This document shows, piece after piece, positions 11,423 through 20,547 of a stretch of 64,000 bases of DNA. The DNA is from JAENWD01 sp963796915 (GTDB lineage: Bacteria > Acidobacteriota > Vicinamibacteria > Vicinamibacterales > JAENWD01). Location: contig CAWCNI010000004.1 in assembly GCA_963796915.1 (NCBI GenBank), positions 2,976,001 through 3,040,000 on the forward strand, in the 5' to 3' direction. The notes below the pieces were generated by a model. The model saw only the letters and a program-made list of their open reading frames with translations, did not search any database and was not told where the DNA came from. A program made the position numbers and the translations under genes. Positions within the stretch are counted from its first letter, which is position 1; each line of letters opens with the position of its first letter.

Positions 11423-11452
11423 GGGGCTCCTCTTCAGGAGCCCCTTTTTTTT
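11423..11452 (+). terminator. Rho-independent terminator
   Basis: Perfect 9-bp stem GGGGCTCCT/AGGAGCCCC, loop CTTC, then eight T. It closes the micro-ORF transcript before the convergent cyclophilin gene. Confidence 0.92.
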
Positions 11453-11495
11453 GCCCGCGAGCGCGTCGGCAGATCGCTGGTGAAGGTTCGAGGCG

Positions 11496-13625
11496 TCAGT
11501 GCGGCGTGGTCCCGTCCCACACGCGCACGCCGCGAATGAGATCGCCCTGCGCCAGCTTGTCCACGACGTCCATGCCGGAGACGACCTCGCCGAACACCGT
11601 GTACCTCGCGTCGAGGTGCGGCTGCGGCGAGTGCATGATGAAGAACTGACTGCCGCCGGTGTCGGCCCAGTCGAGCGCCATGCCGACGGTGCCGCGCACG
11701 AACGGCCGCTCGTTGAGCTCGTCGCGAATCGTGAACCCGGGCCCGCCCTCGCCATCGCCTCGCGGATCGCCGTCCTGCATCACGAAGTCGGGCACGACGC
11801 GGTGGATGGCGACGCCGCCGAAGTAGCCCTGCCGTGCCAGGTCGATGATGGTCCGTGCCGTCAGCGGCGCGTCGAGCACGGCCAACTCCACCTGAATCGT
11901 GCCTTTGTCGGTGTCGATGTAGAGCTCTGTCGACACCTTCGGCGCGATCAGGTCCGGCGCCGCGTAGGCCGCGGCGTCAAGGCGTGTCGGCGCCGGCCGG
12001 ATCGCCGCCTGATCGTCCCGCGCCGGATCGAGTGTGTGCAGCAGGCTTGCCGCACGCAGCCGGAGCGCCCAGTCCTTGTCGGCCAGCGCCGCCACTAGCG
12101 GTCCCTGTGCCGCCTCGCGTCCGAATTTCGTGAGCGCTTCCAGCGCTGCCGCGCGTGCGACGTAGGTCGAGTCGCGCTCGGCGTACTGAGCGGCTGCGCT
12201 CAGCGCCTCGACGGCCCCGGCGGGCTTCAACTCGGCGATCGCCCGCGCTGCCGCTGCGCGAACGACAGGATCGGCCGCCTTCAGCTTGTCGGCGGCGATC
12301 GCGGCCGCTGACGGGGCTTTCACCTTGGCGAGCGCTTCGAGCACGGCCGGCAGGACGCGCTGATCCTGGTCGCCGGCCATGGGCTCGAGCAGCGGGGCCG
12401 CTTTGGCGACAGGCAGTGTGCCCAGGGCCGTGGCAAGCGCGGCACGGACAGTCCACTGCCGGTCGACGTCCAGGCTCGACAGGGCGACGACGAAGCGATC
12501 GGGATCTGTCGCCGCCAGCGCGCCGATGGCCGCCGCGCGCACGACCGGCGCGCGATCGGTCCACGCGTCGAGCAGCACGTCGACGCTTTCCGGCGCCTTC
12601 AGCTTGCCAATGGCCACGACGGCATCGGCGCGAATGCCGGTGTGCACGTCCTTGACCTTGAGCAGGTCGATCAGGGTGCCAAGCGCCCGGCGGTCGCCGA
12701 TCTCGCCAAGCGCACGCACCGCCTGCACTGCCGGCGCCGGCGACTTGCCGACGGCCGCGACCAGCGGACGCAGCAACTCCACCGCGTCCGGATCCTTGAT
12801 GGCGCCGAGTCCGCGCGCCGCGAACGCCTGCGTGTAGCCGGCCTCGCCCTTGACCAGCTGCCGGAGCGCTGGCGCCGCACGCGGGTCGCCGGCGCGGCCA
12901 AGCGCAAACGCGATCGGCCACCAGCGGGACACCGGCGCGCCGCTGCCATCGAGCACGGCGCCGGCGAGCGGCTCGTAGGCCTTGAGGCGCGCGAGCGCCA
13001 CCAGGCCGAGCCGTACGGCCTCCGCTTCCGGCGTCAGCGTCGCCGTCTGATCCGGAGTGACCGATTGAAGCGCGCCGGCCTTGATGTAAGCCCCGACCAT
13101 CGTGCCGACGGCCTGGCCGCCAGCAGTGTCACCGGCCAGCCCGAGGGCTTCTGCTGCGCGCCCGCGCACGAGAGGCGACGCATCGCCGAGCGCGGTACGA
13201 AGGGCCGGCGCCGCCGCCACATCGCCGATGAGGCCAAGGGCAAACGCGGCCATCTGCCGCACTTCCGGCTCTGGATCGGAGCTCAGGAGCCCGCTGAGGG
13301 GCGCGATGCCGGCCGAAAGATGGACCCGGCCCGCGGCAAGCGCCGCGCGACGACGAATCCTGGCGTCGCCGTCCGTGAGCAGCACGGCGAGATCGGCCAC
13401 CTGCGGCGGAGGCGGAGGCGCCGCGTGCTTGCCCTTCTGCGGCACGACCACCGGTGCGGGCGGCGGCGCGGGATCGCGCAGCACACGTTGATCCTCGAGC
13501 CGCAGCGTCCAGGCCATCTTCTGCTCGAATGTCGGGCCGGTCACCACCGGCGCCGTCGGCACACTGACGCAGCCGGAGCCGGCCGCCAGCAGGAGCGCTG
13601 CACGCAATCGGGAAAGTTTCGTCAC
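11496..13625 (-). CDS. HEAT-repeat lipoprotein with C-terminal cyclophilin domain
   Basis: 709 aa. The N-terminus LLLAAGSGC is a lipobox-like signal, so the protein is probably a lipoprotein. Residues about 75-540 are alpha-helical HEAT repeats (recurrent PLVRGRAAEALGLAGD-like units). Residues about 555-705 form a peptidyl-prolyl isomerase of the cyclophilin type: VELAVLDAPLTARTI, GYFGGVAIHRVVPDFVMQ, GGSQFFIM, YTVFGEVVSGMDVV. This combination suggests an envelope folding factor with a protein-binding solenoid. GTG start at 13625 overlaps the stop of the enolase-family gene (GTGA). Confidence 0.88.
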   Translation of the reverse strand: MTKLSRLRAALLLAAGSGCVSVPTAPVVTGPTFEQKMAWTLRLEDQRVLRDPAPPPAPVVVPQKGKHAAPPPPPQVADLAVLLTDGDARIRRRAALAAGRVHLSAGIAPLSGLLSSDPEPEVRQMAAFALGLIGDVAAAPALRTALGDASPLVRGRAAEALGLAGDTAGGQAVGTMVGAYIKAGALQSVTPDQTATLTPEAEAVRLGLVALARLKAYEPLAGAVLDGSGAPVSRWWPIAFALGRAGDPRAAPALRQLVKGEAGYTQAFAARGLGAIKDPDAVELLRPLVAAVGKSPAPAVQAVRALGEIGDRRALGTLIDLLKVKDVHTGIRADAVVAIGKLKAPESVDVLLDAWTDRAPVVRAAAIGALAATDPDRFVVALSSLDVDRQWTVRAALATALGTLPVAKAAPLLEPMAGDQDQRVLPAVLEALAKVKAPSAAAIAADKLKAADPVVRAAAARAIAELKPAGAVEALSAAAQYAERDSTYVARAAALEALTKFGREAAQGPLVAALADKDWALRLRAASLLHTLDPARDDQAAIRPAPTRLDAAAYAAPDLIAPKVSTELYIDTDKGTIQVELAVLDAPLTARTIIDLARQGYFGGVAIHRVVPDFVMQDGDPRGDGEGGPGFTIRDELNERPFVRGTVGMALDWADTGGSQFFIMHSPQPHLDARYTVFGEVVSGMDVVDKLAQGDLIRGVRVWDGTTPH

Positions 13626-14737
13626 GAGGACCTGATCTCCGTGTGCCTCAGCGTCGCGCGGGCGACGCGATCGTCTGCAATCCGAACGCCGATTCCCGGT
13701 CCATTGGCCGGCACCGCGACGGTGCCCTCGGACGACACGTCAATGGGCGGATCGATCAGATCCGGATCGTAATACCGGCGGCTGGCCGCCAGATCCCCCG
13801 GCAGCCGGAAGTTCGGCAGCGTCGACAGGTGCAGGTTGTGTGCCCTGCCGATCCCCGACTCGAGCATGCCGCCATGCCAGACTGGCACGCCCGCCGCCAT
13901 GCACACGTCGTGCACGCGAATCGACTCCAGGTGTCCGCCAATCCTGCCCGGCTTGATGTTCACGATGCGGCAGGCGCCCATGTCGATCGCCAGTTGCGCC
14001 ATCTTCGGCGAGGTAATGGACTCGTCCAGACAGATCGCCGTCTTCAGCCGCGCCTGCAGCCTCGCATGATCCGCCACGTCGTCGTAGTCGAGCGGCTGCT
14101 CGACCATCATGAGGTCGAACTGGTCCAGCGCCGACAGGTGATCGGCGTCGTCGAGTGTGTACGCCGCGTTGGCGTCGACCATCAGGGGGATGGCGCCGAA
14201 CCGCTGGCGGAGGCGCTCGACGGCCGCGACATCCCAGCCCGGCTTGATCTTGATCTTGATGCGCTGGTAGTGATCAGCCAGCTCCGCGGCGACCCGTTCC
14301 TCGAGTTGCTCGAGCGAGTCCTGGATGCCGATGGAGACCCCGGCAGCGACGGGCCGCCCGCTTCCGCCGAGCGCCTGCCACAAGGGAATGCCGAGCTGTT
14401 TTGCGTGGAGGTCCCAGGCCGCCATCTCTATCGCGGCCTTGGCCATGTTGTGCCCGCGTACTCGCGCCATCGCGGGCCACAGGTCCCGCGGATGGGCGAA
14501 CGGCACGCCGAGCACCGACGGCGCCAGGAACTCCGACAGCACGTGCCAGACAGTCTCCGTCGTCTCGCTGCTGTAGTACGGATCGTGCTCCGCAACGGCC
14601 TCGGACCATCCTGTCGCGCCGTCGCCGTGGACGGTGACGAGCAGGAAGGAGCGATCGTAGGACCGGGCGAAGCTGGTCTCGAAGAAGCGGACCAGCGGAA
14701 GGCGCAACAGCCGGATTTCGAGTCTGTCGATGGTCAC
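13622..14737 (-). CDS. menC: Enolase-superfamily enzyme, o-succinylbenzoate synthase / N-succinylamino acid racemase type
   Basis: 371 aa of the muconate-lactonizing subgroup. Catalytic landmarks: KIKIKPGWD (the KxK motif, about residue 165), MVDANAAYT, VEQPLDYDD, LDESITS and NIKPGRIGGH (Lys on the other face). The order and spacing match MenC/NSAR. No other menaquinone gene is nearby, so racemase activity on N-acylated amino acids is equally possible. Start at 14737; a -10-like TACTAT lies about 52 nt upstream (14789-14794). Confidence 0.85.
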   Translation of the reverse strand: MTIDRLEIRLLRLPLVRFFETSFARSYDRSFLLVTVHGDGATGWSEAVAEHDPYYSSETTETVWHVLSEFLAPSVLGVPFAHPRDLWPAMARVRGHNMAKAAIEMAAWDLHAKQLGIPLWQALGGSGRPVAAGVSIGIQDSLEQLEERVAAELADHYQRIKIKIKPGWDVAAVERLRQRFGAIPLMVDANAAYTLDDADHLSALDQFDLMMVEQPLDYDDVADHARLQARLKTAICLDESITSPKMAQLAIDMGACRIVNIKPGRIGGHLESIRVHDVCMAAGVPVWHGGMLESGIGRAHNLHLSTLPNFRLPGDLAASRRYYDPDLIDPPIDVSSEGTVAVPANGPGIGVRIADDRVARATLRHTEIRSS

Positions 14738-14811
14738 GAGCAGGGGGCGGGCGCGGCCTGCGATTGGCGCCGCAGCAAGCGTCGAGAGATAGTAGCAGAT
14801 CAGACTTCGGA

Positions 14812-14860
14812 CTACGGGCTACGGGCTACGGGCTACGGGCTACGGGCTACGGGCTACGGC
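14812..14860. repeat. Seven-fold 7-bp tandem repeat (CTACGGG)
   Basis: Six perfect CTACGGG units and a seventh CTACGGC. Its complement CCCGTAG recurs at 14951-14970 and at 61745-61780, each time beside a REP-like palindrome. Confidence 0.95.
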
Positions 14861-14867
14861 CCGGACT

Positions 14868-14940
14868 GTAGGGCCGATCTTCAGATCGACCATCCGCCGA
14901 TCGACCCCACGTGCACGGCCGATCTAAAGATCGGCCCTAC
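14868..14940. repeat. Pair of inverted REP-like palindromes
   Basis: Left copy starts GTAG then GGCCGATCTTCAGATCGACC (14868-14891); right copy is inverted and ends CTAC (14917-14940). The GTAG tag next to a palindrome is the hallmark of REP elements mobilised by RAYT transposases, and inverted pairs form BIME units. With the flanking CTACGGG and CCCGTAG arrays the whole block 14812-14975 is a large imperfect inverted repeat. Confidence 0.8.
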
Positions 14941-14948
14941 CGGCCCGG

Positions 14949-15004
14949 AGCCCGTAGCCCGTAGTCGAGCCGGAGTCCGTAGTCCGGAGTCCGGAGTCCG
15001 GTAG
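14949..15004. repeat. Degenerate CCCGTAG / AGTCCGG short repeats
   Basis: Two CCCGTAG units followed by several AGTCCGG or AGTCCGT units. It completes the right arm of the repeat block upstream of the kinase gene. Confidence 0.7.
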
Positions 15005-15027
15005 CCTGCAGTCCAAAGCCCGCCTGT

Positions 15028-15033
15028 TACACT
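15028..15033 (+). promoter_or_regulatory. -10 box close to the kinase start
   Basis: TACACT ends 10 nt before the TTG start, so the transcript would have almost no leader. No clear -35. Confidence 0.4.
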
Positions 15034-15043
15034 AAGCGGCACG

Positions 15044-15682
15044 TTGGACTTTCGCCACATCGCTCTCGAGGGCCCGATTGGCGTCGGCAAGTCGGTGCTG
15101 GCCGAACGCCTCGCTGCCCGGCTCGACGCGACACTCGTCCTCGAAGACCCCGACAACCCGTTTCTCGCGGACTTCTACGCGGACCGCCCGGGCGCGGCCC
15201 TGCAGGCGCAGCTGTTCTACATGCTGGGCCGGCACCGCCAGCAATCCACGCTCCGGCAGTCGGATCTGTTCAGCCAGATCACCGTCGCCGACTACATGTT
15301 CGAGCGCGACAAGATCTACGCGTACCTGAACCTCGATGACAACGAGCTGTTCATCTACCAGCGCCTGTTCGATCTGCTCACGCGCGACGTGCCGCCGCCG
15401 GACCTGGTGATCTACCTGCAGGCCCCGACCGACGTGCTGCTGCGGCGGCTGAAAGAAAAGAGCCGCGCCGCGGAAGAGGGAGTGCTGCTGCCCGACCCCG
15501 CCTACCTCCAGGAGCTCAACGAGGCGTACCACCATTTCTTCTTTCACTACTCGGCGACGCCACTGCTCGTCGTGGAGACCTCGGGCTTCGAGGGCCATCC
15601 CACCGACGACGAAGTGGACGATCTGATTCGCCAGGTGGAAGGAATGGGCCGCGGCACGAGGTACTACGTGCCGCGAAGCTGA
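15044..15682 (+). CDS. Deoxynucleoside kinase family protein
   Basis: Phosphorylates deoxynucleosides for salvage. 212 aa with P-loop IALEGPIGVGKSVLAERLA at residues 6-24, the ERD-like segment YMFERDKIYAYLNL, DLVIYLQAPTDVLLRRLKEKSR (base-binding and LID Arg region). These match the dAK/dGK/dCK family; which base is used cannot be told. The TTG start is chosen because it sits right before the P-loop strand. It lies alone between a REP block and accD. Confidence 0.85.
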   Translation: MDFRHIALEGPIGVGKSVLAERLAARLDATLVLEDPDNPFLADFYADRPGAALQAQLFYMLGRHRQQSTLRQSDLFSQITVADYMFERDKIYAYLNLDDNELFIYQRLFDLLTRDVPPPDLVIYLQAPTDVLLRRLKEKSRAAEEGVLLPDPAYLQELNEAYHHFFFHYSATPLLVVETSGFEGHPTDDEVDDLIRQVEGMGRGTRYYVPRS

Positions 15683-15746
15683 CGAGCCACGGTCGACGAC
15701 AGATCGGGCCTGTAACTGCCACACCGCCCGCCATTTCGGCGCGACT

Positions 15747-15830
15747 GCACCCGACAGCGTGAGTCCCCGAGCACCCGACCGCGCCAGTCCCCTCGAGGAC
15801 CCGACAGCGTAAGTCCCCCGAGGACCCGGC
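15747..15830. repeat. Direct repeats with core ACCCGACAGCGT
   Basis: Three degenerate units of about 32 nt; two share CCCGACAGCGTRAGTCCCC. The complement (CGCTGTCGGGT) recurs at 30178-30247 and, weaker, at 61665-61738. No coding potential seen. Confidence 0.75.
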
Positions 15831-15855
15831 GCTTCTGTAGTACCCTTTTTCCCTT

Positions 15856-16762
15856 ATGGCCTGGTTCAAGAAAAGCCGCAAGCGGATCGAGGCGCCTCAG
15901 GAGAAGTCGAGCAAGATTCCGGAGGGCCTCTGGGTCAAGTGCGACAGCTGCGCGCAGGCCATCTACAACAAGGACCTCGTCGCCAACCTGCAGGTCTGCC
16001 CCAAGTGCGGTCACCACTTCCGCCTCTCGGCCCTCGAACGCCTCCGGATGCTGTTCGACGATGGCGCGTTCGAGCTGCATGACGAGGGGCTGTTCTCCAT
16101 GGACCCGCTGCAGTTCAACGACAAGAAGCCGTACGCGGCGCGACTGAAAGAAGGTCGCGAGAAGACCGGGCAGATGGACGCCATCCTGTCCGGCGACGGG
16201 CAACATCGACGGCCGGCGCACGGCCGTGTGCGCGATGGAGTACGGCTTCATCGGCGGCAGCATGGGTGTGGTCATGGGCGAGACGATCACGCGGGCCATC
16301 GAACGCGCCATCGACGAGCGGATCGGCGTCGTCGTGGTCTCGTGCTCGGGCGGCGCGCGCATGATGGAAGGCGCGCTGTCGCTCATGCAGATGGCCAAGG
16401 TCAGCGCGGCGCTGGCCCGGCTCGATCGCGAGCGCCTGCCATACCTGTCGGTGCTGACCGATCCCACGACCGGCGGCGTGACGGCGAGCTTCGCGATGCT
16501 GGGCGACCTGAACATCGCGGAACCGAAGGCGCTCATCGGGTTCGCCGGGCCACGGGTCATCGAGCAGACGATCCGCCAGACGCTGCCCGAGGGCTTCCAG
16601 CGCAGTGAGTTCCTGCTCGAGCACGGCTTCGTGGACCTCGTCGTCGATCGCCGCGAGCTGAAGTCGACGATCTCGCGCGCCCTGACCTTCATGATGCCCG
16701 CGCCGCCGGTCGCGCCCCGCGTCGCCGACAAGGTCGCGGAACCTTCAGAAACACCGGCCTGA
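15856..16762 (+). CDS. accD: Acetyl-CoA carboxylase carboxyltransferase subunit beta (one frameshift)
   Basis: With AccA transfers the carboxyl group to acetyl-CoA for fatty-acid synthesis. The N-terminal zinc ribbon is complete: CDSCAQ and CPKCGHHFR (residues about 34-58). At 16196-16201 (GACGGGCAAC) one extra base must be skipped; the next frame gives NIDGRRTAVCAMEYGFIGGS, VSCSGGARMMEGALSLMQM, DPTTGGVTASFAMLGD and FAGPRVIEQTIRQTLPEGFQ. Corrected length 301 aa is normal. The following folC gene is a common neighbour of accD. An essential gene, so a sequence error is the likeliest cause. Confidence 0.93.
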
Positions 16763-16782
16763 TCGTCCCGCACCTGGCACCC

Positions 16783-18066
16783 ATGACGGACCGCGAGTGG
16801 CTGGCGGACCTGGAGTGGTTCGGGATCAAGCTGGGCCTCGACGCCATGGCGGCGCTGGCCGCCAATCTCGGACACCCGGAACGGGCCTGCCCGGTCGTTC
16901 ACGTGGCCGGCACCAACGGCAAGGGCTCTGTCGCGGCGATGCTGTCGACGGCGCTGACAGCCGCTGGCTATCGCACCGGTCGCTATACCTCGCCCCACCT
17001 CGTTCGCCTGGAAGAGCGGGTCGCCATCGACAACCGGGTGGTCGCTGCCGAGCAGTTCGATCGCGCGCTGGCGCGCGTCCGATCGGTGGTCGAACGGCGC
17101 CGCGCCGGCCAGGCCCCGCCCACCTACTTCGAGGTCACAACCGCCGTCGCCTTCGAGTTGTTCCTCGCCAGCGCGGTTGACATCGCGATCGTCGAAGTGG
17201 GCCTCGGCGGCCGCCACGACGCCACCAACATCGTCTCGCCAGTCCTGTCGGTCATCACCTCGATCGACTTCGACCATCAGGCCTATCTCGGCACCACGCT
17301 CGCGGCCATCGCTGGAGAGAAGGCGGGCATCATCAAACGCGGCGTGCCTGTCGTCACCGGCAGCCTGCCGCCGGCGGCGGTCGCGGTGGTTGACGCGGCG
17401 GCGCGCACTGCCGAGGCACCGGTCACGTCGGTGGACTCCGCTTGCGAGGTCGTGGCACATCCCGGCTCCGACGGGGCGTACGTCGCACGATTTCAGACCT
17501 CGCGGGCAACCTACGGTCCGGTGACGCTCGGCTTGCGCGGGCGGCACCAGGTGGACAATGCGGCCGTGGCGGTCCTGGCGCTCGAGGCGCTGGGCAGCGC
17601 CGGATTTCACGTGACAGCGGAAGGTGTCGAGGCCGGCCTGCGGGACGCGCGCTGGCCCGCGCGCCTCGATCTGATCACGCTTGGACCTCGTCGCCTGCTC
17701 GTTGACGGCGCGCACAATCCCGCCGGGGCCCGTGCGCTGGCGGCGTACCTGCGCGAAGTCTATCCGGCGGGCCTGCCGCTCGTGCTCGGGGTGATGGCCG
17801 ACAAGGACGTCGTGCCGATGATTGAGGCGATCGCGTCCTCTGCGCGTCCGTTGATCGTGACGACGGCGCCGGGACCGCGCGCCGCGGCCGCCGCCGATCT
17901 TGCGGCGCTCGCCAGCGACGTCATCGGCGCCGCGCCGATCCTCGTCGAAAGCGACATCGAGGCCGCGCTCGAGCTCGCGTGGCGCCACGGCGCCACGGTG
18001 GCCGTGGCCGGCTCGCTCTATCTCGCCGGCGCGGTCCTCGCGATCGTCGGCCACGCGCCTCAGTGA
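16783..18066 (+). CDS. folC: Folylpolyglutamate synthase / dihydrofolate synthase
   Basis: Adds glutamate to folates and joins Glu to dihydropteroate. 427 aa: HVAGTNGKGSVAAMLSTAL (P-loop, residues about 45-60), YTSPHLVRLEERV, TYFEVTTAVAF, VEVGLGGRHDATN, SIDFDHQAYLG, GEKAGIIKRGVPV and LLVDGAHNPAGARAL. All Mur-ligase-type landmarks are present. It starts 20 nt after accD and precedes lptD, so the three are probably co-transcribed. Confidence 0.95.
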   Translation: MTDREWLADLEWFGIKLGLDAMAALAANLGHPERACPVVHVAGTNGKGSVAAMLSTALTAAGYRTGRYTSPHLVRLEERVAIDNRVVAAEQFDRALARVRSVVERRRAGQAPPTYFEVTTAVAFELFLASAVDIAIVEVGLGGRHDATNIVSPVLSVITSIDFDHQAYLGTTLAAIAGEKAGIIKRGVPVVTGSLPPAAVAVVDAAARTAEAPVTSVDSACEVVAHPGSDGAYVARFQTSRATYGPVTLGLRGRHQVDNAAVAVLALEALGSAGFHVTAEGVEAGLRDARWPARLDLITLGPRRLLVDGAHNPAGARALAAYLREVYPAGLPLVLGVMADKDVVPMIEAIASSARPLIVTTAPGPRAAAAADLAALASDVIGAAPILVESDIEAALELAWRHGATVAVAGSLYLAGAVLAIVGHAPQ

Positions 18067-18176
18067 GGCGGTTTGACGCGTTGCCGCTCGATGAAGCGGC
18101 GTGGTATCGTGGCGGCACGTTGCCCGTGCCACGCCTGCCGGCACATCCTGCCTGCCCGCGGGATCGTTTGACGCCG

Positions 18177-20523
18177 ATGTGGTCTGCCCTCCATCCGATC
18201 CGAATTGTCGCAACCGGCGCGCTGGTCCTGGCGTCGGTGATCCTCGGCAGCGCGCGGCCGGCCGCTGCCCAGAACACCGGCGGATGCCGGGCGTCGCGGC
18301 AGGAGATTCTCGAGCAGGTCGAGAAGGATCACATCAAGCTGACCGGCCAGGTCGAAATCGACTGCGGTGATGACGCGCTGTCCGCCGACCAGGTGGAGAT
18401 CTTCAACGAGACCAACACCATGATTGCGACGGGCAGCGTGGTGTTTACCAGCACCGAGAACCGGATCGCCGCCGATCGCCTCGAGTACAACACCAAGACG
18501 AGGACCGGCGTCTTCTACAACGCGACCGGCACGGCGACGCTCCACGAGGAGAAGAAGCGCCGTCCCGGGCAGCCCGTGCCGCAGAAGTCGATGTTCGGCA
18601 CCAGCGAGCCCGACGTGTACTTTTACGGGCAGAAGATCGCCAAGATTGGCCACGAGAAGTACCGGATCACCCGCGGCGGGTTCACGACCTGCGTCCAGCC
18701 GACACCGCGCTGGCATCTCACGTCGGGCACCGTCATTCTGAACCTCGATCACTACGCCTACCTGACCAACTCGCTGTTCCGGGTCAAGGACGTCCCCGTG
18801 CTGTACCTGCCGGTCCTCTACTTCCCCATCAACAAGGAGGATCGCGCGACCGGGTTCCTGCTGCCCTTGTATGGGACGTCCACGATCAAGGGCCACACGC
18901 TCAGCAACGGCTTCTTCTGGGCCATCAGTCGCAGCCAGGACGCGACGATCCTCTACGACTGGTTCTCGAAGACGGGACAAGGCTACGGCGGGGAATACCG
19001 TTACTCGGCAGCGCCCGGATCAGACGGCCAGATCCGGTTCTACAATCTCGACGAGCACCAGGCGGAGTACGAGGACTCGACGGGAACGGTCACGACGACC
19101 CCGGCGCGCACCAGCTATCAGGTCAACGGGACGCTGTCGCAGAAGCTGTCGCGCACGTTCCGCGCCAGGGGCCGCGTCGACTACTTCTCCGACATCAGCG
19201 TCCAGCAGACATACAGCCAGAACGTCTACGTCGCCTCGAACCACCAGCGCGTCATCAGCGGCTCGGTGACCGGCGTCGTCAGCAGCTTCAGCCTCACCGG
19301 CAGCTACGACAGGAGCGAGTACTTCTACGGCACGACGCAGTCCACTGTCCGCGGCGGCACGCCGCGCGTGACGTTCCAGCGCGCGGAGAAGCCGCTGTTC
19401 GGCAGCCCGATCTACTTCTCGCTCAGCGGCGAGGCGGCCGCGTTGACGGCGCAGCGCATCACGTCCAACGTCAAGATCGATCAGGGGCTGTCGCGCTTCG
19501 ACATCTTCCCCCGCATCAGGTACCCGTTTACGAAGTGGCAGTTCCTCACCATCTCGACGAGCGCCGCCTACCGCGAGACGTTCTGGACCGAGCAGCGCAA
19601 CCCGGTCACTGGCCTGAACCTGCAGCAGTCCATCAACCGGAATTACTTCGACCTCTCCGCGCAGGTCACCGGGCCGACGTTCAGCAGGATCTGGACGCAC
19701 CCCGGCAGTACGGTACGCCGAAAAACTGAAGCACACCATCGAGCCGTACTTCAACATCGAGCGGGTCTCCGCGATTGACGACTTCGCGCAGTACGTGCAG
19801 CTGGATGGCACCGACACGGTGGTCGGGCGCGTGACGCGCCTGGGATACGGGCTCACGAACCGGTTCTTCCGCAAGCCTGGCGGCGGCGGCCGCTCGCTGG
19901 AACTGCTCACCGCGTCGATTGGCCAGACGTACTACACCGACGCGACAGCGGCGCTCTACGACCAGAACTACCAGACGTCGTACGGCAGCGCGCCGAGCCA
20001 CCTGTCGCCGTTGTCCCTGCAGGTGCGTTCGACGCCGACCGATCACATCACGGCGCAGTTCCGCGCCGAGTACAACACGAAGTTCAAGGCGATCAGGACG
20101 ATGTCGGCGGACGGGACGGTGTCGGTGGGCGACTGGCTGCAGGCGACGGCCGGCTGGAGCCAGCGGCGGTTCATCGACGGCCTCGTCGGGTTCGACGATC
20201 CGACGCGGCTCGATCACTACCTGAACGCCCGCACGCAATGGAAGGCGCTCGACAACAAGATCGGCAGCATCTACAACTTCAACTACGACATCTTTCACAA
20301 GTATTTCCTGCAGCAGCGCCTGATGGGCTACTACAACGCGCAGTGCTGCGGCTTTGCCGTTGAATACCAGTCGTACAATTTCACCGGCCTGACCAGCAGC
20401 CCGGTGCCGCAGGATCACCGCCTGAACTTCACCGTGACGCTGGCCGGGCTCGGCACGTTCTCGAACTTCTTCGGCGCGTTTGGCGGGACCAGCGGCAGCG
20501 GCGCCGGCGCCGCGCATTACTGA
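18177..20523 (+). CDS. lptD: LPS-assembly protein LptD (one frameshift)
   Basis: Outer-membrane beta-barrel that inserts lipopolysaccharide. ATG at 18177 gives a clear signal peptide ending ARPAAAQN. Residues about 60-250 are the OstA/LptA-like beta-jellyroll (FNETNTMIATGSVVF, ADRLEYNTKTRTGVFYNATG), then the barrel with alternating aromatic strands (YLPVLYFPINKEDRATGFLLP). At 19711-19716 (ACGGTACG) one extra base is needed to continue as YAEKLKHTIEPYFNIERV, a conserved LptD segment; the rest ends at 20523. Corrected length 781 aa is normal. It shows that the organism is diderm with LPS transport. Confidence 0.9.
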
Positions 20524-20547
20524 CGGCCTGTCACTGCGAGGTCTCCA

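Noticed and set aside
13622..14737. Firm assignment of menC to menaquinone synthesis
   Set aside because: No other men gene is in the window and the N-succinylamino acid racemase group shares all visible motifs.
15856..16762. accD, lptD, uppP, tgt as pseudogenes
   Set aside because: Each has one shift only, all motifs are intact on both sides, and the genes are essential or widely conserved; sequence error explains the pattern better.
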